Shown piece after piece: positions 52,428 through 61,265 of a stretch of 64,000 bases of DNA. Within the stretch, counting starts at the first letter, position 1, and each line of letters begins with the position of its first letter. The notes beneath the pieces were generated by a model. The model saw only the letters and a program-made list of their open reading frames with translations, was not told where the DNA came from and searched no databases. Location: positions 5,026,823 through 5,090,822 of the forward strand of contig NZ_AP017422.1 in the NCBI RefSeq assembly GCF_002355595.1. The letters run 5' to 3'. The translations under genes were made by a program, and so were the position numbers. The DNA is from Filimonas lacunae (GTDB lineage Bacteria; Bacteroidota; Bacteroidia; Chitinophagales; Chitinophagaceae).

Positions 52428-53435
52428 TTACTGTAGTTGTGCTTCGTATTGTTGTATAACTTGTTTGAATTTGCGAACTGTTACATCCAGCGAATCGCTG
52501 CTGCGACCGCCGGCAGCATTTTTATGGCCACCTCCCTCAAAATGCTCACGGGCAAAGGCGTTTACATCAAAACCATCTTTACTGCGGAAGCTCCATTTAC
52601 GTTCTTCGTCACGATCAATTACCAGGGCGCCCATTTTAATACCCTGTATAGAAAGCAGGTAGTTTACCAACCCTTCTGTATCGCCGGTTTTGGCGTCAAA
52701 CTTCAATAAATCGCTTTTGGGCACTACCATAATGGCAGTGTTATATTCATATAATATCTCCATGCGGTTTAACAGGGCGTTACCTAATAAACGCAGTCTG
52801 TTTTCCAGTGAGCTATCATAAATGTTCTGGTGAATGGGGGAATGTTGCAGCCCCAGATCTTTAAAATGCGCCACAATACGGTGCACATGGGCAGATGCGC
52901 CCGGAAAGCGAAACGAACCGGTATCGGTCATAATACCCGTATACAGGCAGGTGGCAATAGTTACGTCCAGCTTATCGGCATAACCCGAAGCGGCTATAAA
53001 ATCATATACCATTTCGCAGGTACTGCTTTTAGCAGTGTCGCTAACGCCATAGTTAAAAGCTTCTTCCTGTGGTTGCTGGTGGTGATCTATTAATATTTTA
53101 ACACATTTAGCCTGGGTAAGCAACTGCTCCATGTTTTTGGTACGGTGCAGCACGTTAAAATCCAGGCAAAACAGCCAATCGGCATTATTTACTATTGTGG
53201 CTGATTTCTCCTTATTAGCTTCATAATCAATCACTTTGTTACAATCGGGCATCCAGTTTAAGAAGCTGGCCCAGTTGGTTGGCGAAATAATCACCACCTC
53301 ATGCCCCAGTGCTTTTAAAAAGTGATATAAACCCAAAGTAGACCCCATAGCATCGCCATCCGGCTTTTGATGCATGGTAATTACAGCCTTGTGCGGCTTA
53401 GCCAGTAATGGGAAAAAATATTCAATACTTTGCAT
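52428..53435 (-). CDS. nrnA: DHH/DHHA1 phosphoesterase, NrnA type
   Basis: Bifunctional oligoribonuclease and 3'-phosphoadenosine-5'-phosphate phosphatase family, 335 residues. DHH motifs are MHQKPDGDAMGSTLG and ILIDHHQQPQEE, with DTGSFRF between the halves. The DHHA1 domain has GGGHKNAAGG. The ATG at 53435 (MQSIEYFFPLLAKPHK) gives the usual N terminus; an ATG at 53468 would add eleven residues. It degrades nano-RNA and recycles PAP. It is divergent from ndk. Confidence 0.92.
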   Translation of the reverse strand: MQSIEYFFPLLAKPHKAVITMHQKPDGDAMGSTLGLYHFLKALGHEVVIISPTNWASFLNWMPDCNKVIDYEANKEKSATIVNNADWLFCLDFNVLHRTKNMEQLLTQAKCVKILIDHHQQPQEEAFNYGVSDTAKSSTCEMVYDFIAASGYADKLDVTIATCLYTGIMTDTGSFRFPGASAHVHRIVAHFKDLGLQHSPIHQNIYDSSLENRLRLLGNALLNRMEILYEYNTAIMVVPKSDLLKFDAKTGDTEGLVNYLLSIQGIKMGALVIDRDEERKWSFRSKDGFDVNAFAREHFEGGGHKNAAGGRSSDSLDVTVRKFKQVIQQYEAQLQ

Positions 53436-53514
53436 ACAGTGCCGGCAAAATTCAGGGATTCGGGTCATTCCTTCAAATATTATTTAGGCGGTTAGCGGCC
53501 TTCGCAATTTTTAC

Positions 53515-53522
53515 TACTTTTG
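53515..53522 (+). promoter_or_regulatory. Predicted -7 promoter element of ndk (TACTTTTG)
   Basis: An exact TAnnTTTG match followed by CC, 25 bases before the ndk ATG. The leader after it is purine-rich (GGCGAAAAG). Confidence 0.55.
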
Positions 53523-53547
53523 CCGGCGAAAAGTTATAACACTTTAT

Positions 53548-53964
53548 ATGAGTAACAGAACATTTACTATGATTAAGCCTGATGCTACTTCTAAAGGGCA
53601 TACCGGCGCTATACTGGACCAGATTATCAAAGCTGGTTTTAAAGTAAAAGCAATGAAATGGATTCACCTGAGCACTGCACAAGCCGGCGAGTTTTATGCA
53701 GTACACAAAGAAAGACCATTTTACGGCGAGCTGGTATCTTTCATGAGCAGCGGTCCTATCGTAGCAGCCATTCTGGAGAAAGACAATGCGGTAGCTGATT
53801 TCAGAACGCTGATCGGTGCAACTGATCCTGCTAAAGCTGATGCTGGTACTATCCGTAAAAACTTCGCTTCTTCTATCGGAGAAAACGCGGTTCACGGTAG
53901 CGATAGCGATGAAAACGCAGCCATCGAAGGAAACTTCTTCTTCTCTGGTTTAGAACGTTTCTAA
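53548..53964 (+). CDS. ndk: Nucleoside diphosphate kinase
   Basis: Transfers phosphate from ATP to other nucleoside diphosphates through a phospho-histidine; 138 residues, usual length. The N terminus is [20 protein letters not shown] and the active-site motif is ENAVHGSDS, with His116 as nucleophile. A hexamer or tetramer in the cytoplasm. Monocistronic with a clear promoter and terminator. Confidence 0.97.
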   Translation: MSNRTFTMIKPDATSKGHTGAILDQIIKAGFKVKAMKWIHLSTAQAGEFYAVHKERPFYGELVSFMSSGPIVAAILEKDNAVADFRTLIGATDPAKADAGTIRKNFASSIGENAVHGSDSDENAAIEGNFFFSGLERF

Positions 53965-53974
53965 GCAAAAAATT

Positions 53975-54006
53975 AAAACCCTGCCACAATAACCGGCAGG
54001 GTTTTT
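53975..54006 (+). terminator. ndk terminator
   Basis: The stem CCCTGCC/GGCAGGG with a 9-base loop is preceded by AAAA and followed by five Ts, 14 bases after the stop. Confidence 0.9.
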
Positions 54007-54040
54007 CGTTTTTAATATCAGTTTTTTAAGGGTTTAGGGT

Positions 54041-54075
54041 TGAAAAAAGGGGCAGTGGTTTCCCACAGCCCCTTC
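54041..54075 (-). terminator. Terminator of the UbiD-family gene
   Basis: On the minus strand GGGGC pairs with GCCCC and an inner GTGG/CCAC helix encloses a small loop; six Ts follow. It lies about 25 bases past the stop. Confidence 0.85.
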
Positions 54076-54099
54076 TTCTTTTATATACTTCCTTCATTA

Positions 54100-55968
54100 T
54101 CAGATCATTCCAAACAAGCTTCCGCCCTTAGCAAATAACCGGTCTATCTGCTTTTCCACAGCAGCATCTTTTATTAATGGCGGCGCATGGTGCGTTTTAA
54201 TACGGGCATCTATTACCAGCGATCCACGGCATCCCCAATGTTTGTTTTCATAAAAACTGTTGATACCATAAATATCATGTGAGGGGTTACAACGGGTAAA
54301 GGTGATCCATAAAAAGTTATTCAGTGTAGCTGCGGTAAAGTCAGTATCATCTGTAACAATGATCAATGGTGCCTGTGCCATGTTAGGCACGCCATCTAAA
54401 GCAAGCCCGTTTTCATAATCAGCAGCACGTAACTGTTTATCCAGCAATTGCATCTCTTCCGCGGCGGTACCATAATCGATAAAAGCAGGCCCTTGCACCA
54501 CCACCACACCCGGAATTACCATTTGCGCATTTTCAAAACCTTTCAGTTCTTTCAACAGCGATGGCACTTCGGTACACAAATGCCGCTGTACGGGGCCATA
54601 AGCTGCAAACACCACCTTACTGCCACTGTTTAAACCAGTACCGGAATAATCCAGGGTATCTATGGTTGTGTGTGTGTAAAAATGCACATCCCGCTGCCAG
54701 TTAATACGCTCCAGTACATATTGCATGTACGCTATAATATGATGTGTGGAAAGCTGGTTGGTATCATCAGCAGTAATAAATAAAAACTTAGCCAGGCTTA
54801 ACTGCCCTGTACCCAGCACCCTGTTGGCAATGGTAAGCAGTTCCTGCGGCTGTTGCACACGCTGGTAAGGTGTGTAGCGTTCGCTGCCTATAGCCAGCAA
54901 CAAAGGGTGCACCCCTGCCGCATCTACGGCATTAACTTCTTTTAATCCCGGCACCTCTGAAGGGATAGCTTTACCGGTAAGTTCGTGAATGAGCAAACCA
55001 AAGCTGGTATCTTCCTGTGGCGGACGGCCCACCACCGTAAACGGCCAGATGGCGTTTTTACGGGCATATACTTTATGCACCTTCATTAACGGAAACTGGT
55101 GGGTTAAGCTGTAATACCCCAGGTGATCGCCAAACGGCCCTTCGGGCTTGGTTTCGCCAGGATGCACTTCGCCGGTGATTACAAAATCGGCATCTGTGCT
55201 AATGCAATAGCCATCTTCATATGTATACCGGAAACGCCGGCCACCAAGCACCCCTGCAAAGGTTAATTCACTTAATCCCTCGGGCAATGGCATTACTGCT
55301 GCCAGTGTGTGTGCGGGAGGTCCGCCTGCAAAAATGCTCACTTTTAAAGGCTTGCCAGCTGCATTGGCTGCCGCCTGATGCACCCCTATGCCCCGGTGAA
55401 TCTGGTAATGCAGTCCTATCTCTTTATTGAGTTCGTATTGATTGCCCGATAACTGTATGCGATACATCCCCAGGTTACTGTTCATAATACCCGGGCGGTT
55501 TACATCTTCACTGTACACCTGTGGCAAGGTTACAAAAGCACCCCCATCTTTAGGCCAGTGTTTGATTAAAGGTAAATCGCTTATCTGTATCTGATCGGCC
55601 ATTACCGGCTTGCTCAGGTAGCTGTGCTTAGGCAATGCTTTTAATGCCGATAAGCCGGCACTCATATGTTTAAAAGGCGCTTTGAATGCTTTGGCGGGAT
55701 TGTTCTTTAACTCTACCAGCTGCTGCACCTGTTCCAGTGTGGAGCGAAAGATAAAGCGGCTTCTGTCCAGTGTGCCGAATATATTGGATACGGCCCGGTA
55801 AGGCGAGCCTTTTACATTTTCGAATAACAGTGCAGGACCACCGGCTTCATGCACCCGCAGGTGTATGGCGGCCATTTCCAAATGAGGATCTACTTCTTCT
55901 GTAACGCGTACCAGCTGATCAACACTTTCCAGGTCAGTAAGACATTCTTCTAAAGACTTGTAGTTCAT
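54100..55968 (-). CDS. UbiD-family prenylated-FMN decarboxylase
   Basis: A 622-residue member of the UbiD family of non-oxidative decarboxylases that use prenylated FMN. Many Bacteroidota members serve late menaquinone synthesis. Recognisable segments are SNIFGTLDRSRF, PVMADQIQISDLPLIKHWPKD, NLGMYRIQLSGNQY, RGIGVHQAAANAAGKPL and the catalytic EGPFGDHLGYYS. A UbiX-type flavin prenyltransferase is not in the window. The TATTTTTG element lies four bases before its ATG. Confidence 0.9.
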   Translation of the reverse strand: MNYKSLEECLTDLESVDQLVRVTEEVDPHLEMAAIHLRVHEAGGPALLFENVKGSPYRAVSNIFGTLDRSRFIFRSTLEQVQQLVELKNNPAKAFKAPFKHMSAGLSALKALPKHSYLSKPVMADQIQISDLPLIKHWPKDGGAFVTLPQVYSEDVNRPGIMNSNLGMYRIQLSGNQYELNKEIGLHYQIHRGIGVHQAAANAAGKPLKVSIFAGGPPAHTLAAVMPLPEGLSELTFAGVLGGRRFRYTYEDGYCISTDADFVITGEVHPGETKPEGPFGDHLGYYSLTHQFPLMKVHKVYARKNAIWPFTVVGRPPQEDTSFGLLIHELTGKAIPSEVPGLKEVNAVDAAGVHPLLLAIGSERYTPYQRVQQPQELLTIANRVLGTGQLSLAKFLFITADDTNQLSTHHIIAYMQYVLERINWQRDVHFYTHTTIDTLDYSGTGLNSGSKVVFAAYGPVQRHLCTEVPSLLKELKGFENAQMVIPGVVVVQGPAFIDYGTAAEEMQLLDKQLRAADYENGLALDGVPNMAQAPLIIVTDDTDFTAATLNNFLWITFTRCNPSHDIYGINSFYENKHWGCRGSLVIDARIKTHHAPPLIKDAAVEKQIDRLFAKGGSLFGMI

Positions 55969-55972
55969 GGGG

Positions 55973-55980
55973 CAAAAATA
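55973..55980 (-). promoter_or_regulatory. Predicted -7 element directly before the UbiD-family gene
   Basis: On the minus strand this reads TATTTTTG, followed by CCCC and then the ATG at 55968. It is an exact match to the -7 consensus with no room for a leader. Confidence 0.5.
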
Positions 55981-56018
55981 GTCAATGAGCGGGGTGTCTC
56001 ATTGACAATATCCGGTAT

Positions 56019-57797
56019 TTATGCAAATATGGGCCTGTCTAATTTCATGGCTATCCGGTAAGCGGCATTCATTAATCCCACATGGCTGTATGCCTGCGGA
56101 AAATTCCCCCACTGGCTGCCATTTTCTTCATCCACATCTTCACTGAATAAAAGCAGGTGGTTACTGTATTGCAGCAGTCTGGCAAACTCTTCCTTCGCCT
56201 CTTCTATCCTGCCCACACAGGCCAATGCTTCTACATACCAGAAAGCACACACCAGGAAGGTTGATTTAGGTTTACCAAAATCATCTGCATGTAAGTAACG
56301 GTAAAATAATCCGCCTGGTGTTTTCAATGCAGCTTCCAATACCGCCAGGTGATCTTTGGCGCGTTGCGAAGCAGGATCAAGATATCCCATCATAATTAAT
56401 TGCAGCGTGCTTGCATCGAGGTGTTCGCTACCGGCTGCATGGGTATATACTTTTCGCTTTTCATCGTAACAGCTTTCAATATGTGCAGCGGCCTGATCGC
56501 GCAGGGCCAGCGCCCTTTTTTCCAGCGCTTCGTTGCCAATGGTACGCGCCATTTTTGCCGCCGCCATGCAACCCGCCCATTGAAACAGATTGGTGTAGCA
56601 ATGTATATTGGCAAAGTTTCTGAACTCCCATATACCCGCATCTTTTTCATCTACCGTAGCTTCAATTTTATGCAGCAGGTATTCTACCACCCGTGCAGAA
56701 TCTTTCCTTTCGGAGAAAATAAAACGATGATCGGTGTACAAGGGCAGCACCGAAATAAGCACCTGCCCGTAAATATCATTCTGAATATGCTCGTAAGCCT
56801 GGTTACCTATGCGCACCGGTTTATTGCCTAAGTAGCCCTCCAGCTCCACCTCTTTTTCTATCAGCTGTTTTTTACCGGTTACGCCATACAAGGGCTGGTA
56901 ACGGTTGGGCTCGTTAAACGAAATATCGGTAATGTAGTTAAAGTAGTTCTCCATTTCGCTGAAATGGCCAATGTGGTTGAGCGCGGTAAGTATATAATAG
57001 GTATCGCGCATCCAGCAGTAGCGGTAATCCCAGTTACGGCCACTACCCGGAAACTCCGGCAAACTGGTGGTGCTGGCGGCGATAATAGCGCCCGTATCTT
57101 CAAACTGATGAATTTTTAACACCAGCGCCGAACGAATCACCACTTCCTGGTGAAACTGGGCAATGCTCGTGCGTTTAATCCAGGTGCGCCAGTACTGTAT
57201 GGTTTCACGCAAAAACGAATCCATCGTACTTACCAGTGGCGCTTCCAGGTGTTTGCCATAAGTAAGCACCAGATACTTGGTTTCGTTTAAGGTAAAATGT
57301 TGCTGATCGAACACGTAGTTAATGGGCATGTTGGTGGTGAGCCTTATCTTTTCATCATCCCCTACATACTCTACGTGACTGCTGCCACGTAATGCTTCAA
57401 ACTTTTCCTGCCCGTAGCAACGCACCGGTTTGCAGGTAACGCAAATGCGTGGCGAGCCTTTCAGCACTTCCACTTTGCGCACCAGCATCAACGGCTTAAA
57501 ATATCTTTCGTATTGATAAAAACGCGGAGCAAAATCGGTAACACGGTAACTGCCGCTTTCGCATTCAATTTCGGTGCACAGCACATTGGTGTTTTCGAGA
57601 TAGTATTGCCGGGAAGTAAATTCTCCTTCCGGTTTAATACTAAACTCCCCGCCCTTGTGCTTATCCAGCAGCCCGCCAAAAATAAACGAGCTGTCAAAGC
57701 GCGGCCAGCATAGCCATTCAATGTTTGTGTTCTTGTGCACATGCGCCAGGAAGGCGCAATTTCCAATTAAACCTGTCTGATACAAATGTTTACCCAT
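56019..57797 (-). CDS. Glycoside hydrolase family 15 protein (glucoamylase/trehalase type)
   Basis: A 592-residue cytoplasmic enzyme (no signal peptide). The N-terminal beta-sandwich starts with TGLIGNCAFLAHV and NIEWLCWPRFDSSFIFGGLL. An (alpha/alpha)6 barrel follows. The substrate motif is GSGRNWDYRYCWMRDTYYIL. The general acid Glu is in AGIWEFRNF, and the second catalytic Glu lies in the DEENGSQWGNFPQAYSHVG region. GH15 bacterial enzymes hydrolyse alpha-1,4 glucans, isomalto-oligosaccharides or trehalose; the choice cannot be made here. It lies a few kb from the amylase/SLC45/glgC genes. Confidence 0.93.
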   Translation of the reverse strand: MGKHLYQTGLIGNCAFLAHVHKNTNIEWLCWPRFDSSFIFGGLLDKHKGGEFSIKPEGEFTSRQYYLENTNVLCTEIECESGSYRVTDFAPRFYQYERYFKPLMLVRKVEVLKGSPRICVTCKPVRCYGQEKFEALRGSSHVEYVGDDEKIRLTTNMPINYVFDQQHFTLNETKYLVLTYGKHLEAPLVSTMDSFLRETIQYWRTWIKRTSIAQFHQEVVIRSALVLKIHQFEDTGAIIAASTTSLPEFPGSGRNWDYRYCWMRDTYYILTALNHIGHFSEMENYFNYITDISFNEPNRYQPLYGVTGKKQLIEKEVELEGYLGNKPVRIGNQAYEHIQNDIYGQVLISVLPLYTDHRFIFSERKDSARVVEYLLHKIEATVDEKDAGIWEFRNFANIHCYTNLFQWAGCMAAAKMARTIGNEALEKRALALRDQAAAHIESCYDEKRKVYTHAAGSEHLDASTLQLIMMGYLDPASQRAKDHLAVLEAALKTPGGLFYRYLHADDFGKPKSTFLVCAFWYVEALACVGRIEEAKEEFARLLQYSNHLLLFSEDVDEENGSQWGNFPQAYSHVGLMNAAYRIAMKLDRPIFA

Positions 57798-57852
57798 ATC
57801 TGCTATTGTTAACGCTGCGCAGATAAGTGCAAAAAGAAGACCAGAAACGCTT

Positions 57853-58344
57853 TTAGGGTTGCCTGTCTTTTTGCATGTTGAGGATATGGCTCTTTACCGG
57901 CTCGGGTAAAAACTGGCTGGCATCGCCGCCGTTCATTAACACGTCGCGCACCAGGGTAGAAGCCACAGATGTAAATTGAGGAGAGCAGGTAAGGAATACC
58001 GTTTCCACTTCGGCATCCAGGCTGCGGTTCATATCTGCAATTACCTTTTCGTATTCAAAGTCGTTTACGTAGCGTATACCCCGTACAATGTACTTGGCAC
58101 CAATCTTCTTACAGCACTGAACCGTAAGACCTTCGTAAATGATCACATCTATGCGCGGGTCTTCTTTAAAAATATCCTTTACCCATACCAGACGCTGTTC
58201 ATCGCTGAACATGGGCTTTTTATTGATGTTCTTACCAATGCCAATTACCAGCTTATCAAACAATCCTACGGAGCGTTTTACAATATCCAGATGGCCCAGT
58301 GTAAATGGATCGAAGGTGCCGGGAAACAAACAAATACGTTGCAT
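57853..58344 (-). CDS. coaD: Phosphopantetheine adenylyltransferase
   Basis: Transfers AMP to 4'-phosphopantetheine in CoA synthesis; 163 residues. The nucleotidyltransferase HxGH-type motif is FPGTFDPFTLGHLDIVKRS. IVRGIRYVNDFEYE and SVASTLVRDV are both diagnostic of CoaD. It follows pyrB on the same strand with a 37-base gap. Confidence 0.96.
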   Translation of the reverse strand: MQRICLFPGTFDPFTLGHLDIVKRSVGLFDKLVIGIGKNINKKPMFSDEQRLVWVKDIFKEDPRIDVIIYEGLTVQCCKKIGAKYIVRGIRYVNDFEYEKVIADMNRSLDAEVETVFLTCSPQFTSVASTLVRDVLMNGGDASQFLPEPVKSHILNMQKDRQP

Positions 58345-58381
58345 AATTGCAGTATGTTTTGTGCAAGTTAGGGGAATCCGT

Positions 58382-59311
58382 TTAATTCTCCCTGTTTACC
58401 CTCAGCAGATACAGTGCTGCCATACGAACAGCCACACCATTCTCCACCTGGTTTAATATAATAGAAGCCGGCCCGTCTGCCACATCGCTATCCAGCTCCA
58501 CACCCCTGTTAATGGGTCCGGGGTGCATAATAACAATCTCTTTGTTCAAACTTTCCAGCATTCTGCGATTAATACCATAAGCCTGGTTGTATTCCCGTAA
58601 AGAAGAAAACAAAGGCTGGCTTTGCCTTTCCAGCTGTATGCGCAGCACGTTGGCCACATCACACCACTGTAACGCTTTTTTTACATTGTATTCCACACGC
58701 ACGTTCAGCGCTTCGGCCATGTGCTTGGGTATCAATGTTGGCGGACCCGCCACCGTTACTTCCACGCCCATTTTGGTAAGCAGGTAAATATTGCTCAGCG
58801 CCACACGGCTGTGCATTACATCACCAATGATAGCTACTTTCAAACCTTCCAGTTTACCGGTTTTTTCCTGCATGGAAAAAGCATCCAGCAAAGCCTGTGT
58901 AGGATGTTCGTTAATACCATCACCTGCATTCAATATCGGACACGAAATGTGCTTAGCCAGAAAGTGCGGGGCTCCGCTGGCGCTATGGCGCATTACCACC
59001 ATATCTACCTTCATGCTAAGTATATTATTCACGGTATCCAGTAAAGTTTCTCCTTTCGCCACCGAACTGGCGCTTGCTGTAAAATTGAGTACATCGGCCG
59101 ACAACCTTCTTTCTGCCAGCTCAAACGACATACGCGTACGAGTGGAGTTTTCAAAAAACAGGTTCACAATAGTTACATCTCTGAGAGAAGGAACTTTTTT
59201 AACCGGTCTTTGTAAAACGTCTTTGAATTGTTGTGCGGTGGAAAGAATCAGACTAATATCTTCCCGCGTAAGATCTTTAATACCAAGGAGATGTGGCGTA
59301 GATAGTTTCAT
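58382..59311 (-). CDS. pyrB: Aspartate carbamoyltransferase catalytic subunit
   Basis: Commits carbamoyl phosphate and aspartate to pyrimidine synthesis; 309 residues. The carbamoyl-phosphate motif is FFENSTRTRMSFELAERRL. VVMRHSASGAPHFLA and HPTQALLDAFSM are also present, as is MHPGPINRGVELDSDVAD. The ATG at 59311 (MKLSTPHLLG) is used; the frame extends a few codons further. No pyrI or pyrR is adjacent. Confidence 0.96.
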   Translation of the reverse strand: MKLSTPHLLGIKDLTREDISLILSTAQQFKDVLQRPVKKVPSLRDVTIVNLFFENSTRTRMSFELAERRLSADVLNFTASASSVAKGETLLDTVNNILSMKVDMVVMRHSASGAPHFLAKHISCPILNAGDGINEHPTQALLDAFSMQEKTGKLEGLKVAIIGDVMHSRVALSNIYLLTKMGVEVTVAGPPTLIPKHMAEALNVRVEYNVKKALQWCDVANVLRIQLERQSQPLFSSLREYNQAYGINRRMLESLNKEIVIMHPGPINRGVELDSDVADGPASIILNQVENGVAVRMAALYLLRVNREN

Positions 59312-59338
59312 TAAAAAGCGAAGATATAGCAAAAATTA

Positions 59339-59384
59339 AAAGTCAGCAGGAAAAATTATGAACCTGATTTTCCTGCTGACTTTT
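59339..59384 (-). terminator. Terminator of the GH13 amylase gene
   Basis: A 16-bp stem AAAGTCAGCAGGAAAA/TTTTCCTGCTGACTTT with a 13-base loop; the minus-strand read continues into AATTTTTGC. It lies 14 bases past the amylase stop and before pyrB. Confidence 0.85.
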
Positions 59385-59397
59385 GTATAAAAAGAAG

Positions 59398-61251
59398 TTA
59401 CTGTAACTCCAGTATCTGTAACGACATAGCCGGTATTTCCAACGCCTTTGTTACCGGCAAAATAATACCACTTTCCACATTGTGTGCTTTGGTAAAACCG
59501 CTGGTACGTTCTGCATAATCCGCGCAATTTACCTGCACGGCAGTATCGGCGGTGTTTAACACGCACATGACTGTTTGCCTGCTATCGTAGCGGAAATATA
59601 CGTAGGTGCCTTTGTTGGGCATATACTGCATGAGCTTACCCGTTTTAATAGCGCTGCTGCTTTTGCGGAAGTTCGCTATCAGCTTCGTATACTGTTGTAT
59701 AGCCGTTTCATCGGCAGTAAGTCCTTTACCTGTAAAGGCATTCACAGCATCCCCTTCCCAGCCGCCCGGAAAATCGGCCCGCACCAGCAAATCAGGATTG
59801 CTATAGCCTTTCATCAGTATTTCTGTACCATAATACATTTGTGGAATACCGCGTTCGGTTAACAACCAGCCTATCCCCGCTTTCTGCTTAGCTACATTTT
59901 CTTTCACCTCTGAAAAAAAGCGGCTCATATCATGGTTATCGAGGAATATCACATTGCGCATCGGGTTTTTATATAAAAAATCATTACTCAGTGTATTGTA
60001 CAACTTGTATACACCATCGCCGTTGTTAGTTTCGGTTAAAGCTGATTTAATGCCTGTAAACAAACACTGAAAATCAACCACACCCTGCAGGTTACTTTTG
60101 AACGGAACGTTGATGTTGTTCTCAGCAAAATATGCCTGGTTGGCAGTACCATTTACCCAGGTTTCGCCAAACATGGTCATGTTAGGATACTCATCGGTAA
60201 GGGCTTTGTTACAACGGTTCATAAACGGTAAGTCGTTGTAGATATAGGTATCAATGCGCCAGCCATCCACACCAAAAGCTTCTACACTCCACAGGGCATG
60301 CTGGATAAGGAAGTTGGCCACATAAGGATTGGTTTGATCCAGGTCGGGCATAGAAGGCACAAACCAGCCATCAGAAGTGATTTTACGGTCTTTGGCAGAG
60401 GCATACGGATCAAACACCGGCTGCTCTTTAAAATTAGTTTGTGTAAATGTGGGCCACTGGTGCAACCAGTCTTTGGCAGGCGGGTCTTGCATAAAGAAGT
60501 GAAAACTGCCGGTGTGGTTATACACCGCATCCTGTATCAGTTTCATACCACGCTTATGCAATTCATCACCCAGCTTTTTATACATTGCTGCCCCTCCTAC
60601 CCTTCTTTCAATAGCATAGTGATCGGTAAAAGCATAGCCATGTTCGGTGCGCTCCGGCATATCGTTTTCCAGCACAGGCGTTAACCATAATGCGGTTACC
60701 CCCATGTTCTGCAAATAGTCCAGGTGATTGATAATGCCTTGTAAATCGCCACCATGCCGGGCGCCTAAATCACTTCTGTTCAACGATTGATCTCGCATGC
60801 CCGGCACCCTGTCATTAGTAGTGTCGCCATTACTAAAGCGGTCAGGCATCAGAAAGTAAATAAAGTCTTCCGATGTTACTCCCTTTGCATATACGGTTCC
60901 ATTGCCTTTAGCACGTGCCAGCAAAGGCCATTGCAGGGTTTGTGTTTTGCTGCCGGCAGCTGTTAGTTGTATGGCTACATTTCCCGGTTTGGCAGTGGGT
61001 TGCACCGTAATATCTACCAGCAGGTATTTGTTGTTTTCTATAGTATGCACCTTGCCCAACGTAATGCCGGGATAGCTAATGCGCACCTGGCTTTTGTTCA
61101 GCCCCTCTTCCCCTTTCAACAACAACTGTACTTTGTTATACTTCATACCTGCCCACCAGTTGGTAGGGTACACCGTTACCTGCTGCGCCTGCACTGCGTT
61201 GCTGCAAACAGCCAGCAAAAACAGGCCCCATCCCATAAACAACGTTCTCAT
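59398..61251 (-). CDS. Secreted GH13 alpha-amylase / neopullulanase-like enzyme
   Basis: A 617-residue periplasmic or surface enzyme with a signal peptide ending AVQAQ. An N-terminal cyclomaltodextrinase-type beta domain (about 25-115) precedes the catalytic TIM barrel. The four GH13 regions are present: DAVYNH, GWRIDTYIY (nucleophile Asp), FGETW (acid Glu) and FLDNHD. HGGDLQGIINHLDYL and MYYGTE are typical. A C-terminal beta domain closes the protein. It resembles SusA, which cuts maltooligosaccharides for import. It is 14 bases downstream of the SLC45-type transporter gene. Confidence 0.94.
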   Translation of the reverse strand: MRTLFMGWGLFLLAVCSNAVQAQQVTVYPTNWWAGMKYNKVQLLLKGEEGLNKSQVRISYPGITLGKVHTIENNKYLLVDITVQPTAKPGNVAIQLTAAGSKTQTLQWPLLARAKGNGTVYAKGVTSEDFIYFLMPDRFSNGDTTNDRVPGMRDQSLNRSDLGARHGGDLQGIINHLDYLQNMGVTALWLTPVLENDMPERTEHGYAFTDHYAIERRVGGAAMYKKLGDELHKRGMKLIQDAVYNHTGSFHFFMQDPPAKDWLHQWPTFTQTNFKEQPVFDPYASAKDRKITSDGWFVPSMPDLDQTNPYVANFLIQHALWSVEAFGVDGWRIDTYIYNDLPFMNRCNKALTDEYPNMTMFGETWVNGTANQAYFAENNINVPFKSNLQGVVDFQCLFTGIKSALTETNNGDGVYKLYNTLSNDFLYKNPMRNVIFLDNHDMSRFFSEVKENVAKQKAGIGWLLTERGIPQMYYGTEILMKGYSNPDLLVRADFPGGWEGDAVNAFTGKGLTADETAIQQYTKLIANFRKSSSAIKTGKLMQYMPNKGTYVYFRYDSRQTVMCVLNTADTAVQVNCADYAERTSGFTKAHNVESGIILPVTKALEIPAMSLQILELQ

Positions 61252-61265
61252 GTGATACTTCTGAA

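Noticed and set aside
53473-53895. 140-codon minus-strand frame opposite ndk
   Set aside because: Complete shadow of ndk, which is certain from its active-site motif and length.
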